Source of the DNA: Carex sylvatica
Lineage: Eukaryota > Streptophyta > Magnoliopsida > Poales > Cyperaceae
Direction of reading: 5' to 3'
Length of the DNA stretch: 64,000 nucleotides
Assembly (NCBI GenBank): GCA_964058845.1
Contig: CAXKVR010000008.1
Coordinates: 1 to 64,000 of the forward strand
Each line of letters opens with the position of its first letter. Within the stretch, counting starts at the first letter, position 1. The position numbers were made by a program, and so were the translations under genes. The notes below the pieces were generated by a model that did not search any database, had not been told where the DNA came from, and saw only the letters and a list, made by a program, of their open reading frames with translations. Positions 22,680-33,633 of the stretch are shown piece after piece.

Positions 22680-25600
22680 TACAGTTTTGATCGAATGTTC
22701 TTGCAAAGTAAAATAGGCCCGATTGAAGTAACCAGAGTGGGCTTTTATGGGTGAAGCCCATTAATGATCTGCTCCCGAGTTGTAAAGGGAAAGGAGAAGA
22801 TAAGAAAGTAATATTTACATTGCAATTTTGTAGAAATGATTCTACTGCTATGGAGCGTATAATTTATAGGCTAATTATAATATCTCCGGTCTACCTTTCC
22901 CCATTCCGTACCCCGTTAAAGTGAATCAACGCACTAGTTATACTTACCAATTCTAACTAATTTGTGGTTCCTACAAACTAATCTTTCTACTACTCAGGCG
23001 ATCTCTTATCTCATCTCAACTCTATATTCAGGCGAGCTCTCATCTCTCTAATTAGCGGCGATCATTTATTTCTCATCTCTCTCAATTTTTTCTTATCGGA
23101 TCATCGTTCTGCAGTTCATATATCTGATTTTTGTTCAATTTTTTTGAAATTAGTTGCAAGTTATTTGTAGTTATGTAGACACCCAAAATTGTGCAATCTC
23201 GAAAACGTACAATATACTCGCACCAAATGCAAGATATAAAATCAATGATGAATCAATAATTAAGATTGAAAATAAGTCGTTTTTGTCTTTGTTATTTAGT
23301 TTGTTATTTGGAGTTTATGTTGTAGACTTTCTAATTTATTTTTGTTGTTAAGTGTTAGTAGTAATGTTATTCAAATATCTGAAAAAATCAAGTAAAAAAA
23401 ATCTTTACATACTGCAAAAATAAATTTTTGTGGGCATCAAAGAGTTCTGAATTTTTATCACAATTTCTGGCCAAAACAGAGTCAATTCCAACAGTTTTGT
23501 GCTCAGTTTCTGACCAAAAACAAAATGCTAAAAAACAACATATTCGGACATAGCCAAAACAGACTGTTCCTGGCCAACTGAGGTTGAAACAGCTGTGCGG
23601 AAAATTGGATAGTTCGGACATAGCCGAAACAAAATGTTCCTGGGCGAAACTGAGCCAGAAAGCAGTTTTTTGAGTAATGTTAATTCTAATTGAGTGAAAA
23701 TCATGGAAAAACTTCTGGACGTAAGGAACTGCTCGTAAACTGCATGTAGATTATAGAGGAATCCTACGATAATAGATAAAACAAAACACACAAAATAAAA
23801 GATAAATCCAATAGCTATGGACACCCTAAACTATGTAATCTTGAAAACAAAATATATGCTTGCATCAAATACGAGTTGTGAAATCAATGATGGATGAAGA
23901 ATGTAATTTCCAGGCATCTTCAAAGAGGTACGCTTTGCAACTGATTTTTTTTTGTTAGTATCATTTATTACCTAGCTAAATTTTAACATATAATGCTAAG
24001 GAAAAAAGAAACATATCACCATTATACTTGTATTAGCTTTGTTACGTGTATCAAACATTATTTCTAAGAACCAGATTTTAATTTGTGCTTATAAGACTAT
24101 GATATATCCGCTATGAGTAAACCATGAATAAAATTTACATAATTTGATCGTACCAAATCTATAATAATTTAGAAGAAAAAATGCACAATATATCTAGTTC
24201 ATGCTTTACTTTGCGATAAATTAGTATTTCAATCAAACGTATATTATTTTCATATTCAAACTAAAACTTTTAAATAAGTAAATATGCATGCAATGAATAA
24301 TATTTTTGGTACAAGAAATCTTTCTTTTACTAGTCTAAACTTAACAAATACATTTTATGATGTCACAAAAATTCAGAAAAATTGTATCTCATGAAGCTTC
24401 GAGCGTGATTATATTATGTTTTAAAGCCTAGACAAATTAAAAAAAAGTCTTATGAATGGAGTTACTATATGACAATTTGTGATTATAAAATATATATTCA
24501 AATCACATTTGCAAGTGACAAAATCAACCAAGAGATAACTTGGTACCCTTTCAGCTATATTCTAGCTTCTCATCTCATTTCAAATCAAAAAGACTAAAAT
24601 GCACCATAAATATCAGAAAGATTTTTGCCTATTCCACATGATATTGCTCTTAGATATTAATTAAACTAATCTTAAAAGGGAATACATTTATTGATTTTTA
24701 TGATGGAAACATTCTCATGTTCATCTATAATCAAAAGGTGCAGCCTTGTTTTATCCATGATATGTATTTTGATCCCCTCATAATCGGCCACATTGAAATC
24801 ATGTATCAAGATAATTTAATTAACAAGGCCATACAATATTAATTTTTGCAACATCTGTGACATCTTCCTGTAAAATTTTAGTATTTTTATCATTTTATAA
24901 TTAATTAAAAAAAGCCTGTTGCACAAAAGGGAAGTGTCTGTTGGATTTTGACAGTTCAAACTCATTAATTAACTTAAGATGCGAAAAGAGTGTAAAACAA
25001 AAATTTTACTTCTAACTTAAGCTAAGAATTAAACGAGGTATGTCAGGAAACATTCCAAAGGATCCACCTTCCGTATTCCTTTGGCATCAAAACCTCTTTT
25101 AAACCTTTTACAGATCTACTCCATAATTGATTTCTAAAACTTTAATCTACTTATCAATTAAATAGATTAATATAACTTATTTATACCTTGTTTCCAAACT
25201 CTAATTAGAATGCAGACCGAGCGAGAAGAACGATCAGGAATGGTTGCCTCAGAGTATCAAACGTATGATACCTTTATCGGTTATCCACCAGGACTAACCA
25301 GAGAGTGATTTATTTCTTTTGCCAGAAATACCGTAAATCACGGAATTCTGTAAAAATACTATTCACCAAGAAAATGACAAAATAATAATTACGACTCGTA
25401 GTTATTCTGATTCACTAATAAACGAAAACAGAAATACCGCAACTTTCGCAAATATGTCATTTCTGAATCCCGTAACAACCGTAACCGAGAAAGAGAGAAA
25501 AATAGAAACTCGAATCGATCTGACAATCCTATACGATGTGAATTAGTAAGTTTCTCTCTACCCCTCCACCCCTATTTATAGAGTAATATGGCGATTTTGG

Positions 25601-25851
25601 AATTACCAAAATGTCATTGAACAGATAAGAATGATGACATGTCATGCGAATAGGAATGATGACATATCATGCGGATAAGGATAACATGTAAAAAGACCAA
25701 AATGCCCTCGGCCCAAATTCAATTAATATCCATATAATTATTCTGAACAATTATATTTCTTGCGGTTTGTTGTTTCGGTAACTTTTATACAACGTACTGT
25801 GTACGTTTATAAATTAGCATTTTGTTTTTGTTTTGCCATTTTTATATGACA
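22680..25851. other. AT-rich, repeat-derived intergenic region
   Basis: No gene is supported. Two related ~90-bp blocks lie at about 23172-23270 and 23820-23900 in the same orientation. Sequence at 25190-25570 is less AT-rich and ends in a TATA-like 'cccctatttatagag', possibly a minus- or plus-strand LTR fragment. Otherwise nothing is recognised. Confidence 0.4.
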
Positions 25852-25861
25852 TTTATAATTT

Positions 25862-26289
25862 GAGTTGGGCTAAAATGAGCCATGGCTTATTTCGCATTGG
25901 TGAGCCATGGCTCATTTTAGTCATTTTGAAAATTCAAACAACTGATCCGAACCGTTGATCTTGTTCTCCATATTGAAATGTACTTGGAGACCAAATTTCA
26001 TATTTTTTTTGGAATTGTTTTACTATTTATTAAGTATTTTTTAAAATTGCTGATCCGATGGTCCAGAAAATTTTACAATTTTTTTTTACTGTTCATAGCA
26101 AAACAGCAATTTTCAAAAATGCTTAATAAATAGTAAAAAAAATTCAAAAAATGTAAAATTTGGTCTCCAAGCACATTTCAATATAGAGATCACATCTAAT
26201 GGTTCGGATCAGTCGTTTGGACTTTCAAAATGAAAATACAGTGTGGAGTACAAACGCTTGGTGAGCCATGGCTCACCCAAGTCCATCTC
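25862..26289. mobile_element. Mutator-type MITE, long palindrome, perfect 10-bp TSD
   Basis: This is a 428-bp palindromic element flanked by TTTATAATTT at 25852-25861 and 26290-26299. Its arms share gtgagccatggctca motifs, 'caa(a)c(a/g)actgatccgaacc', 'tggagaccaaatttca' and a central 'aaaacagcaattttcaaaaatg' region. A TSD of 9-11 bp is the Mutator hallmark. The inner arm sequence is shared with the elements at 55.5 and 61.3 kb. Confidence 0.88.
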
Positions 26290-26299
26290 TTTATAATTT

Positions 26300-27724
26300 A
26301 ATTATAACACGTATAATTAATTATAACCATCTTATTATTAATCATAATCAATTTATAATTAACCAATAAGATTCTCCGATTAACTTCTATACGGTGTGAC
26401 CCAATAGGATCTGTGTTATGTTGGTAAATAGAATTAAAAAATGTTTTAACTTTTATAATCATAGGAAGCATCTGACATCTGCACTAGGACCATCCAATTA
26501 CACAGATGATGCTGTACTGTACAATACCACGATCCAGTAAACTATTTTACTTGTGTTAATTCTTGTCTCATAGCTATCAGATCAGTTTTAAGGTAGGTTT
26601 GTATCATTCTTGCAAACTTAATATTTTTTGATCTTGAGTAGATTATCAAATATAATTACTCTTTTAATTATACCGCTAGCATATAATCTTACTCTATCAA
26701 GGGGCCCAGTGATGCTATAACTCGTATAGAGATACAAATGACAATAGTATTTTTGGTAAACCATCACTACCTCAGCTAAGCTATGTATACCGAAGAGCTA
26801 CCGTTATGAATGCGTTTTACCGACAGCGTTAGATAACAATCACACATACACATTTTTTAGTAGGAAAGATGAATACCTCATACTTTAGAACTTAACACTG
26901 AATAAAAATATTAATGACACGAACACAATTTCATTTAATATTTTATTCGGGGTCTGTCAAATGCTATGTTCCTGGAACATGTATCTATGTGATTAAAATG
27001 ACATCTCTTGTCAAAAAATTTGTAGAACTTAACAATCTTTTAATCCACATATTAACCTTGTAATGATTAATTAGTATTTCTACTAATTACCTTGGTTAGA
27101 GACTTTTAAAAATATATATCATCTATATTATGAAGTTTCACAATTTCAGTTATTGACTCTAGCCAGTAAAAGAAATGATTCATAAATGCAATAATACTCA
27201 GGACAACAAAATGACAGTTTATTAATCACTCAATTCATGAACAAAATTTTATGATAAATTATCGTATTATTGATTTCTAAATTATTACAAACTAACAGTG
27301 TCAGCAGGATTCTTGTATCTCATTCAAGTCAATGTTTACTTGTGTCTGAGTTTTTCATATTTTTGCATCTTACAAACAAATTATGTCAACGTATCAAAAT
27401 ACTTGTATCTCATTTTTTAGTTCAAACAAAAATGTTTTCAAGAGAAATGAGCATGATTTAGTCATATCAAAGTTATTTCTAGAACAAATTATGATTTATT
27501 GGAATACTATTTTTTTACGCAATTCTTTGCATTCATACATTATTTTGCTACAAATTAGCATTTGATCAACCATATTTTTTTTTTCATCTCAAAATTGAAA
27601 TCTCGAGTAGATGTAATATGCAAATCACAACGTTCTCTATACTTTTTTTTAGCCATCTTTTAAATAGTCTACACTTGAAAAAATAATTTTTATAATCTTG
27701 TAAAACATCAAGAGTTATTCATGC
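26300..27724. other. AT-rich intergenic region, nothing recognised
   Basis: No exon, inverted repeat or retroelement motif could be supported in this stretch. Confidence 0.4.
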
Positions 27725-27736
27725 ACTAGTTGCGTC

Positions 27737-27755
27737 GTTGTGGCTACGCCACAAC
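27737..27755 (-). other. Helitron 3'-terminal hairpin
   Basis: A perfect 8-bp inverted repeat with a 3-base loop lies 7 bases from the terminal CTAG (27726-27729). In Helitrons this hairpin acts as the transposition terminator. Confidence 0.72.
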
Positions 27756-30113
27756 CATTTTTTTCTTGTGTATATTGGCGTACAAGGTGAAATTAAAGCA
27801 CAATTGAAAAATAATTGTTCGTAGTTTGTTGAAACAACAATTGTAAATAAGATTAAATGCCAAAGAATACATCCTTATTGTAATAAATGTTAAGAAATGT
27901 TAGTTGAAATGTTAAGAAATGTTAGTTGAATTTCAAACCAACTTATACATAATACTGTACCAGCACAGACATGCAAACGTAAAAATGTTTGCATATACTT
28001 AATTTCATGTTAGAGCCAGACAAAACTTATTAAGGCCTATAAATGCAAATCAGAGAAAAAAAAGATAAACAACCAGTATCGCTACTAGACCTGACCAGCT
28101 GGGTACAAAAAAAACTAAATAATAAACCTTGTCTCGCTGCAGGCCCAGAGTCAGTAAATGGCCTTGCTCTGAAGCCCTTTGGAGGTTGGCCACCACTTTG
28201 GAAGACTGTTTTTAATCTGACATCATAATACCAATTAGATGATGTTAAATAGTAAGAAATGATTCATAAATAACACTACTGAAATGTAAACTTACTGGAG
28301 ACTGCAAGACTCCCCCTTTGGCAGAATTTTCACTTATTCGACATGCTTGTAATCCAACTCAGATAGAATTCTTAAAAAAAGAGAAATAAAACCTACATAT
28401 ATAAAGTGGAAAATACAGTCAGAACAGATGCAATAATACATTGGTATTCAGAACATCATACCCCCAAATCTTTATATTCAATGGGATATCAAGGTTTTAA
28501 CCCTGCCTGTAAGAGTAAAATATTCTTAGGTCCAATCTATTATATGCAAAGCAAATTTTAGTCTAATTTGTACTGTACCTCTTAGTCCACCATGGACTAA
28601 GAATATACCTCTCCTTAGATTTTAAATAGCTAAAAAATTGAAAACAACAATTTACGTACCAGATGAGTGTGATCTTTCTTGCTGCTTCGTCCAATCACAA
28701 TGCAACTCAGTTTAGGACAAGAATCTGAGTTGTAATGTACCCAAATTAGAAAAATAAGTAAAAAAATACATGAAAAATTAATGAATTAACAAAATGCAGT
28801 AGAAATGCATTAACTTGATAATAATAGAACAAGTGATAGCAATTGAAGGAAATTCTCAATTTCAAGTGAGAATCATAGTCATAGTGTTGGGATAAATTCA
28901 GTTTGCCATATCTTTGTGCCAGTATGCAAAAGAATGAAGAGGGAAGAATATTTTTCTGAATAGAAACAATGCTTTATTTTCTCTCTTTTAAAAAAAATAA
29001 TATTGTCAGAAACTTGGCTAAATTGCAGCAGCCTTTGTTGGTACGAACTGGTAAACTGTGAATTGCTGGAAAAGAAAACTGCTACTAAACTAAAACTGAT
29101 TTCTCAATACGCTAGATTTTTCTTACAACTTGCTCTCAATTACATAACACTTGCAGATTTATACCAAATGCATCTATCTAAAACTTCAATTTTTTCTCTA
29201 GAAAATATATATATTACCTAAATCTCCAATTTTCTACCTGTCAAAAATAGCGTTCCAAGTTGTAAAAACCTGGGATATCCTTGCGACTATTTCTGAACAT
29301 TATGTCCTCTAGAGAATACTTTCAATTCTTTTATGTGAAATAATGAAGGAAGTAATAAATGTTTAGAAAAAGAGATATTTTGTAAGATGTATGACCTAGG
29401 AATTTTTTCATGAAATATAAATAAATATATAAAACTGACAAAAGGTAAACAAATGTAGCATGGAAGAAATTATAACGAAGGATATCAAGGGAAGAGTGCA
29501 AAGACCAAAAGTAGGAAGGTTGACTTTTTGTGATTTAAATTATTAATCTCATGTTCTATTTTTTCTCAGAAATCATTTTCATAAATATATCATTTTATGG
29601 AGAGTAGCAAATAAATGAATTCCCAAGAAGACCTATTTCACATATTGAAAAATGATCCCTATCTGGTCAACAATTGAAAAAAACAATTGTATAGTTAGAG
29701 AAATCTAAATAGTTCAACCTAAATCACTGTTAGGATGTACACCAGGTATAAATCTGGTTAAATGAATGAAGTTATTGGTTGGTGCTTTTATTTTTATTCT
29801 TTAGCATGGCCAATCATGCATTACTAAATAAATAAAGACAATAATAAATTTAACATGGCTAAAATAATAATTATCCTTTTTTTTTACCTTGCATTTAGCT
29901 AGATTTCAATTGACAACTGTTTTAAATTTTAAACAAATTTTGTGCTTGTCACCATTATCTGGTAAATTCGTGGGTGCTAGAAGCAACTAATGGAAACTCC
30001 TTTTTTTTTTCAATTTTCCAACAAATGTGCTCTTTTGCATTTATTGCTTTGATGTACTACATCTTAAAAAAAGGTTTCGATTGTGGAAAAAAAAAATGAG
30101 AATTCAAGAAGAG

Positions 30114-30278
30114 AGAATATTGATTGAGGTATTGATAAATCTAGAGAAGTACCCGGCTGAGGAGGCTCTTGTGGACCTATCAACAGGTTTTTTACTAGAT
30201 ATAATCTCCAATAAGATCACGCCAAATGCAAATACATATGTTTTCTCATCAACAATTTCGTGGGTGTAATATTCCGAC
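30114..30278 (-). pseudogene. Receptor-like cytoplasmic kinase (class VI) fragment
   Basis: The minus-strand frame reads SEYYTHEIVDEKTYVFAFGV then ILLEIISSKKPVDRS and ends at a TGA. This is the activation-segment end plus subdomain IX of a protein kinase. The string EIVDEKT-VFAFGVxLLE is characteristic of RBK-type RLCK-VI kinases from memory. The conserved APE is partly lost (SEY) and the DVFAFG aspartate is Y. Neither the catalytic loop nor the N-lobe is nearby. It is an isolated piece inside the Helitron. Confidence 0.75.
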
Positions 30279-30454
30279 ACCAAGCATCTAATACCAAAAA
30301 AAAAAAAAATACAAAAACCAAGAGGTTATTATTGTAGTTGTTTGTATTGTACAATTAAAGGTTATACAGTCGGTCCATGCAATGTCAACTAATCAACAAT
30401 AAGGGAATATTTTCAGTTAGAGAGGCAAAAATGTATTTGAAATGCTGTACATAC

Positions 30455-30526
30455 CTGAAAGTGTCTTTCATTGGAACTATTGCATGGTGGAACCGTTAGA
30501 TGGGAGCCATCTGAGAAGCCCAAAAT
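30455..30526 (-). other. Possible captured 72-bp exon of unknown origin
   Basis: On the minus strand an AG acceptor and a GTATGT donor bracket 72 bases that are open in one frame (ILGFSDGSHLTVPPCNSSNE...). The family is not recognised. Its position between the SFR2 and kinase fragments suggests another captured piece or a fortuitous exon. Confidence 0.3.
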
Positions 30527-31042
30527 CTGATATATGTAAATATAAATATAAATATAAATTTATCACATTTAGTTTGCTTTTGGAAGGGAAAATTTTTTGT
30601 TGTGATCTTACGGCAAAATAAAAACTCAACTACTCTATAGGTTAAAAAAGTTGCATTCGTCAAGTGATGCCAAATTTGGAAAATTATTTTGGAGTTCACC
30701 AAATTGCCCTTTCTATTTTTATATATTTATTGAAGGAAGAATTGGGGGAGGGGCAAGGGTGGAGTCTAAAAAATTTTAACTGGGAGTCGACCACAATAAC
30801 AAAGATCGACATAAATAGAATGTGCACATACATATTTTTAGTAGTCCTTTCGAAGGGCTTGGTCGACTGTTGAGGTTGTATGGTAGTCATTTACCATTGC
30901 CTGGTTTTTCACTAATTGTTTCTTTTGAGCAGCGCTGGGAGGAGTATCTTGTCTTCACTACACGGAAAACATATTTTAATTAAATTACAGAAAGTTTCAG
31001 AAGTTAATTGCAGGAATGGTAAATGACTTCAATTTAACTTAC

Positions 31043-31170
31043 CATCGAAGAATCCAGCATTCTTAAGGCAATCGATTCCCATGCGAAATACAGTGGCACC
31101 AGTCTCCTTTGCAAGCTTCAGTTCAATGTAAGGATCTAACCAAAATCTAAGCCTCTTGCTTACAAAAGTT
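31043..31170 (-). pseudogene. SFR2 (galactolipid galactosyltransferase, GH1-like) exon fragment
   Basis: The minus frame reads RLRFWLDPYIELKLAKETGA then TVFRMGIDCLKNAGFFDG, followed by a consensus GTAAGT donor. The sequence matches, by memory, the SFR2 stretch RLxFWSDPDxE-KLAKDTGVxVFRMGVDW. SFR2 is a plastid outer-envelope enzyme of freezing tolerance. Only about 40 codons are present. The tryptophan after GID is Cys, and the following residues no longer match, so this is a captured, decaying fragment. Confidence 0.75.
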
Positions 31171-31890
31171 TCAAAATTGTAAAAAAGATATGTTAGTCAA
31201 TCCACATTAACTCTAAGCAATAAAAAAGAGAACTTGTTTTCATTAAAGCATTATTGTTGAAATCCTGATTATAACCCAAGCAGGGCTAACTCTCAGATGT
31301 CAAATAAAGCATTCAAGTGAACAACAAATTGTGCAATTAGAGCACCTGTCACTCCAAGGAAGAAGAGTTCAAATTGAGGAAGTTATTTTCATTATGGTCA
31401 GACCAATGGTTAAGCCTGCCCAATGTAAGTACCGACTGGTACAGCTGACTTGTAGATCTAGCAGAAATAGTATCAAAACCTGTTAAGGACCATTTATGCA
31501 GAGAATTAGTTTGTTTTTTAGAATTAGCAGAAATATATGAAATTGTTTCATATCAATGCAAAACAGTTTGATGTTGTTTGATGAAACACCAAATACATAT
31601 CAATATACAAAACAGTTTTGTATCAATTATAGGAAAACATCCTTCTTCTTAGAGTCCATTTCTCCTCCTTCCCCGAGTGAACTAATTAAATCTAGAGATG
31701 ACATGAGAAAAATGTATACAGTGTTACCTTTAATTAATTAAGTTGATTGGTATCAAACAAAAGAATTGAATAACAAAATGAAAAAGAGGAAAAATTAATT
31801 AATCTCCAATTTGAGAGGAGTACCAGAGTTAGAAAGGAAGTTACACTAACTGCAGCTACGTCAACGGATGTTGAAGGAAAAGAACTATGG

Positions 31891-31957
31891 GTATGTAGCG
31901 GTCGATCGATCACCAGACGGGAGGTTTCTTCACATTTTTCGTACGGAGACGACCCAT
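31891..31957 (-). pseudogene. 40S ribosomal protein S17 (eS17) 5' fragment
   Basis: On the minus strand ATG at 31957 begins MGRLRTKNVKK, which matches the invariant N-terminus of eS17 (MGRxRTKxVKK). Nucleotides that would encode RQVIERYY continue, but with frame disruption after codon 13 (TGA). Sequence homology then stops. Upstream, at 31999-32013, lies a telo-box (AAACCCTAACCCTA on the minus strand), typical of ribosomal-protein promoters. The captured piece may therefore include the promoter and 5' UTR. Confidence 0.55.
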
Positions 31958-32863
31958 TTTATCATTGTTTTTCTTCTTCTCCTCTCTCCGATGGGTTTGC
32001 TAGGGTTAGGGTTTGGCGAAGCAAATGAGGTGACTAAGGAGATGGAGGAGGGTTTGGTGGGAGGAGAAGAGAACACGTAGCCAAGTGAAGAGACGAAAGA
32101 GTTACGAAACCCAGATAAATTAGAGATGACATTAGCTGACGTCAGATCAATTCATTTGAGGCCTTTCATCTCTGGAGTCTGGTCGGATGGCACAGATATG
32201 ACATTATCAAGTCAAATATGACCTTGTAGGACCATCGAAAGCTGCTCTTGAAAACCTCAAAGCAAGATTCTTACTTTTTCACCACTTGGATTGCAATTTT
32301 CTTCATCCTTCACACGTGCATGTTTTCAGAAAATTAATTAGGCTAATTTTTCAAAAAATATTAGCATGAAATATATCATTCCTAAGTTTAAATTATTATT
32401 TCCAAACAAGAAAAAAAGCTGCTAATTAAATTCTCCTTATAAATAAAGTAGAGACAAAGTTCGTATTGCAAACTAAAACACCAAAAATATATAAAAACTC
32501 GTCACTTAGGACCTAAAATTTAAAACCTTAAATTATCTACCTAAATTTACATATATTAAAAAATATTTTTCTGATTTTAATTCATATGCAAAAAAATTTC
32601 AGCAACAGTACAGTTTTTTAAGCAGCAAAAAATGAGATTAATATAATTAACACATTTATGAATATTAAAAATATATAGTCTAGTCATGTCCTGGCTGCAA
32701 TTTTTCAGTTTTTTATTTTTTTGAAATTCACCTAAAAATAGTACAAATTTTTAAAATAAACAAGAATGACAGCAAGAATCCAACTGCTGTGTTTCCACTT
32801 CTTGACATTAAACATAATTAAAATGTGTTAAAATAAGTAAAACCTTCTAAGCACCTATATGCG

Positions 32864-32969
32864 TGGTTTGAATTTTGTTCCTGCTATATAATCATTATAT
32901 TTCAGTCCATTTCACATGGTTTGAATTTTGTTCCTGCTATATAATCATTATATTTCAGTCCATTTCACA
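32864..32969. repeat. 53-bp perfect tandem duplication
   Basis: The unit starting tggtttgaattttgttcctg at 32864 is repeated at 32917 without visible change, which implies a recent duplication. Confidence 0.93.
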
Positions 32970-32983
32970 GCTTTTTGTCTAAC

Positions 32984-33190
32984 ACATCTGCATTAACTCA
33001 AAAAGGAATCTTTTGAGTTAATACATCTGAGCCGTCCGTAGCTTTAAAATTCGTACAAATTAAATCCACACTAATATTAAAGACCTCTATGATTTAAACG
33101 GGAGACCGGATGAACTCCATCTACAATTGGACGGCTAATAATATATTAACTCAAAAGATGCTCTTTAACTCAGTTAATGCAGACGATGCA
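32984..33190. mobile_element. MITE-like inverted repeat
   Basis: The arms are 'gcattaactcaaaaaggaatcttttgagttaat...gccgtcc' on the left and its near complement on the right, about 50 bp each. They are joined by a short AT-rich centre. No clear TSD was found, so the superfamily is open. Confidence 0.6.
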
Positions 33191-33633
33191 GACTCAATTT
33201 ATACATGCCATTTACATTTTACGAGTGGTTTAATACTAGTTTTGAACATATCACATGGGTAACACAGCTGACCCGTTAAATCATCATTGTAACTCATTCC
33301 ACCATCATGAGCTACAATTTAAATACCGACGAGCTTTCAGTCACACTGACTGAACTATGAGAAACAAAGTACAATTGAGCAGACATATTACAATACACAG
33401 AAGAATGTTAGATGCTCTGCCAGAGTGCCAGGAACAAAATTTAAGCAATTAAATAAAATAAATAAATAAATAAATAAAAAGGATCATGAACAATGACGTA
33501 ATGTTGCCCTTCAAAAGTTTGTCTTGTACAGCATGATAAATACTCAGAGCTAGACAGGAGAAAATAGATACTGTAAACTCAAGGTACAGACAAGCATCAC
33601 TCACCCACACACATTGAGCACACATAGACGCCT

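Larger units (their letters stand above)
27726..32454 (-). mobile_element. Putative non-autonomous gene-capturing Helitron (4.73 kb)
   Basis: Read on the minus strand, the left end gives an 8-bp stem GTTGTGGC-GTA-GCCACAAC, then GACGCAA, then CTAG followed by T. This is the canonical 3' terminus of plant Helitrons (hairpin a few bases before CTRR, host T). The opposite end begins TCTCTACTTTATTTATAAGG at 32454, which resembles plant Helitron 5' ends starting with TC. The base before it is G rather than the expected A, so the 5' edge is less certain. No inverted repeats or TSD are expected for this class. There is no Rep-helicase frame, so the element would be non-autonomous. Inside are fragments of an RPS17 gene, an SFR2 gene and an RLCK-VI kinase, all on the same strand as the element. 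Confidence 0.68.

Noticed and set aside
23388..23824. Minus-strand frames rich in Cys, Phe and Tyr as a small secreted protein
   Set aside because: They arise from repeated 'cggacatagcc' type sequence and have no gene context.
28043..28350. Possible further captured exons at the left end of the Helitron
   Set aside because: The minus-strand frames here (for example QSGGQPPKGFRARPFTDSGP) have splice-like edges but match no family I can name.
30027..30269. Plus-strand open frame of 80 codons
   Set aside because: The opposite strand encodes a recognisable kinase segment, so the plus frame is its shadow.
31868..32080. Plus-strand frame with YGYVAVDRSPDG that loosely resembles a GH1/SFR2 segment
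   Set aside because: The minus strand gives a much better match (the eS17 start) with a telo-box in the right place. The plus-strand likeness is only six residues.
27726..32454. Pack-MULE as the vehicle for the captured fragments
   Set aside because: No long terminal inverted repeats or 9-bp TSD were found at the edges, whereas a Helitron hairpin plus CTAG|T is present.
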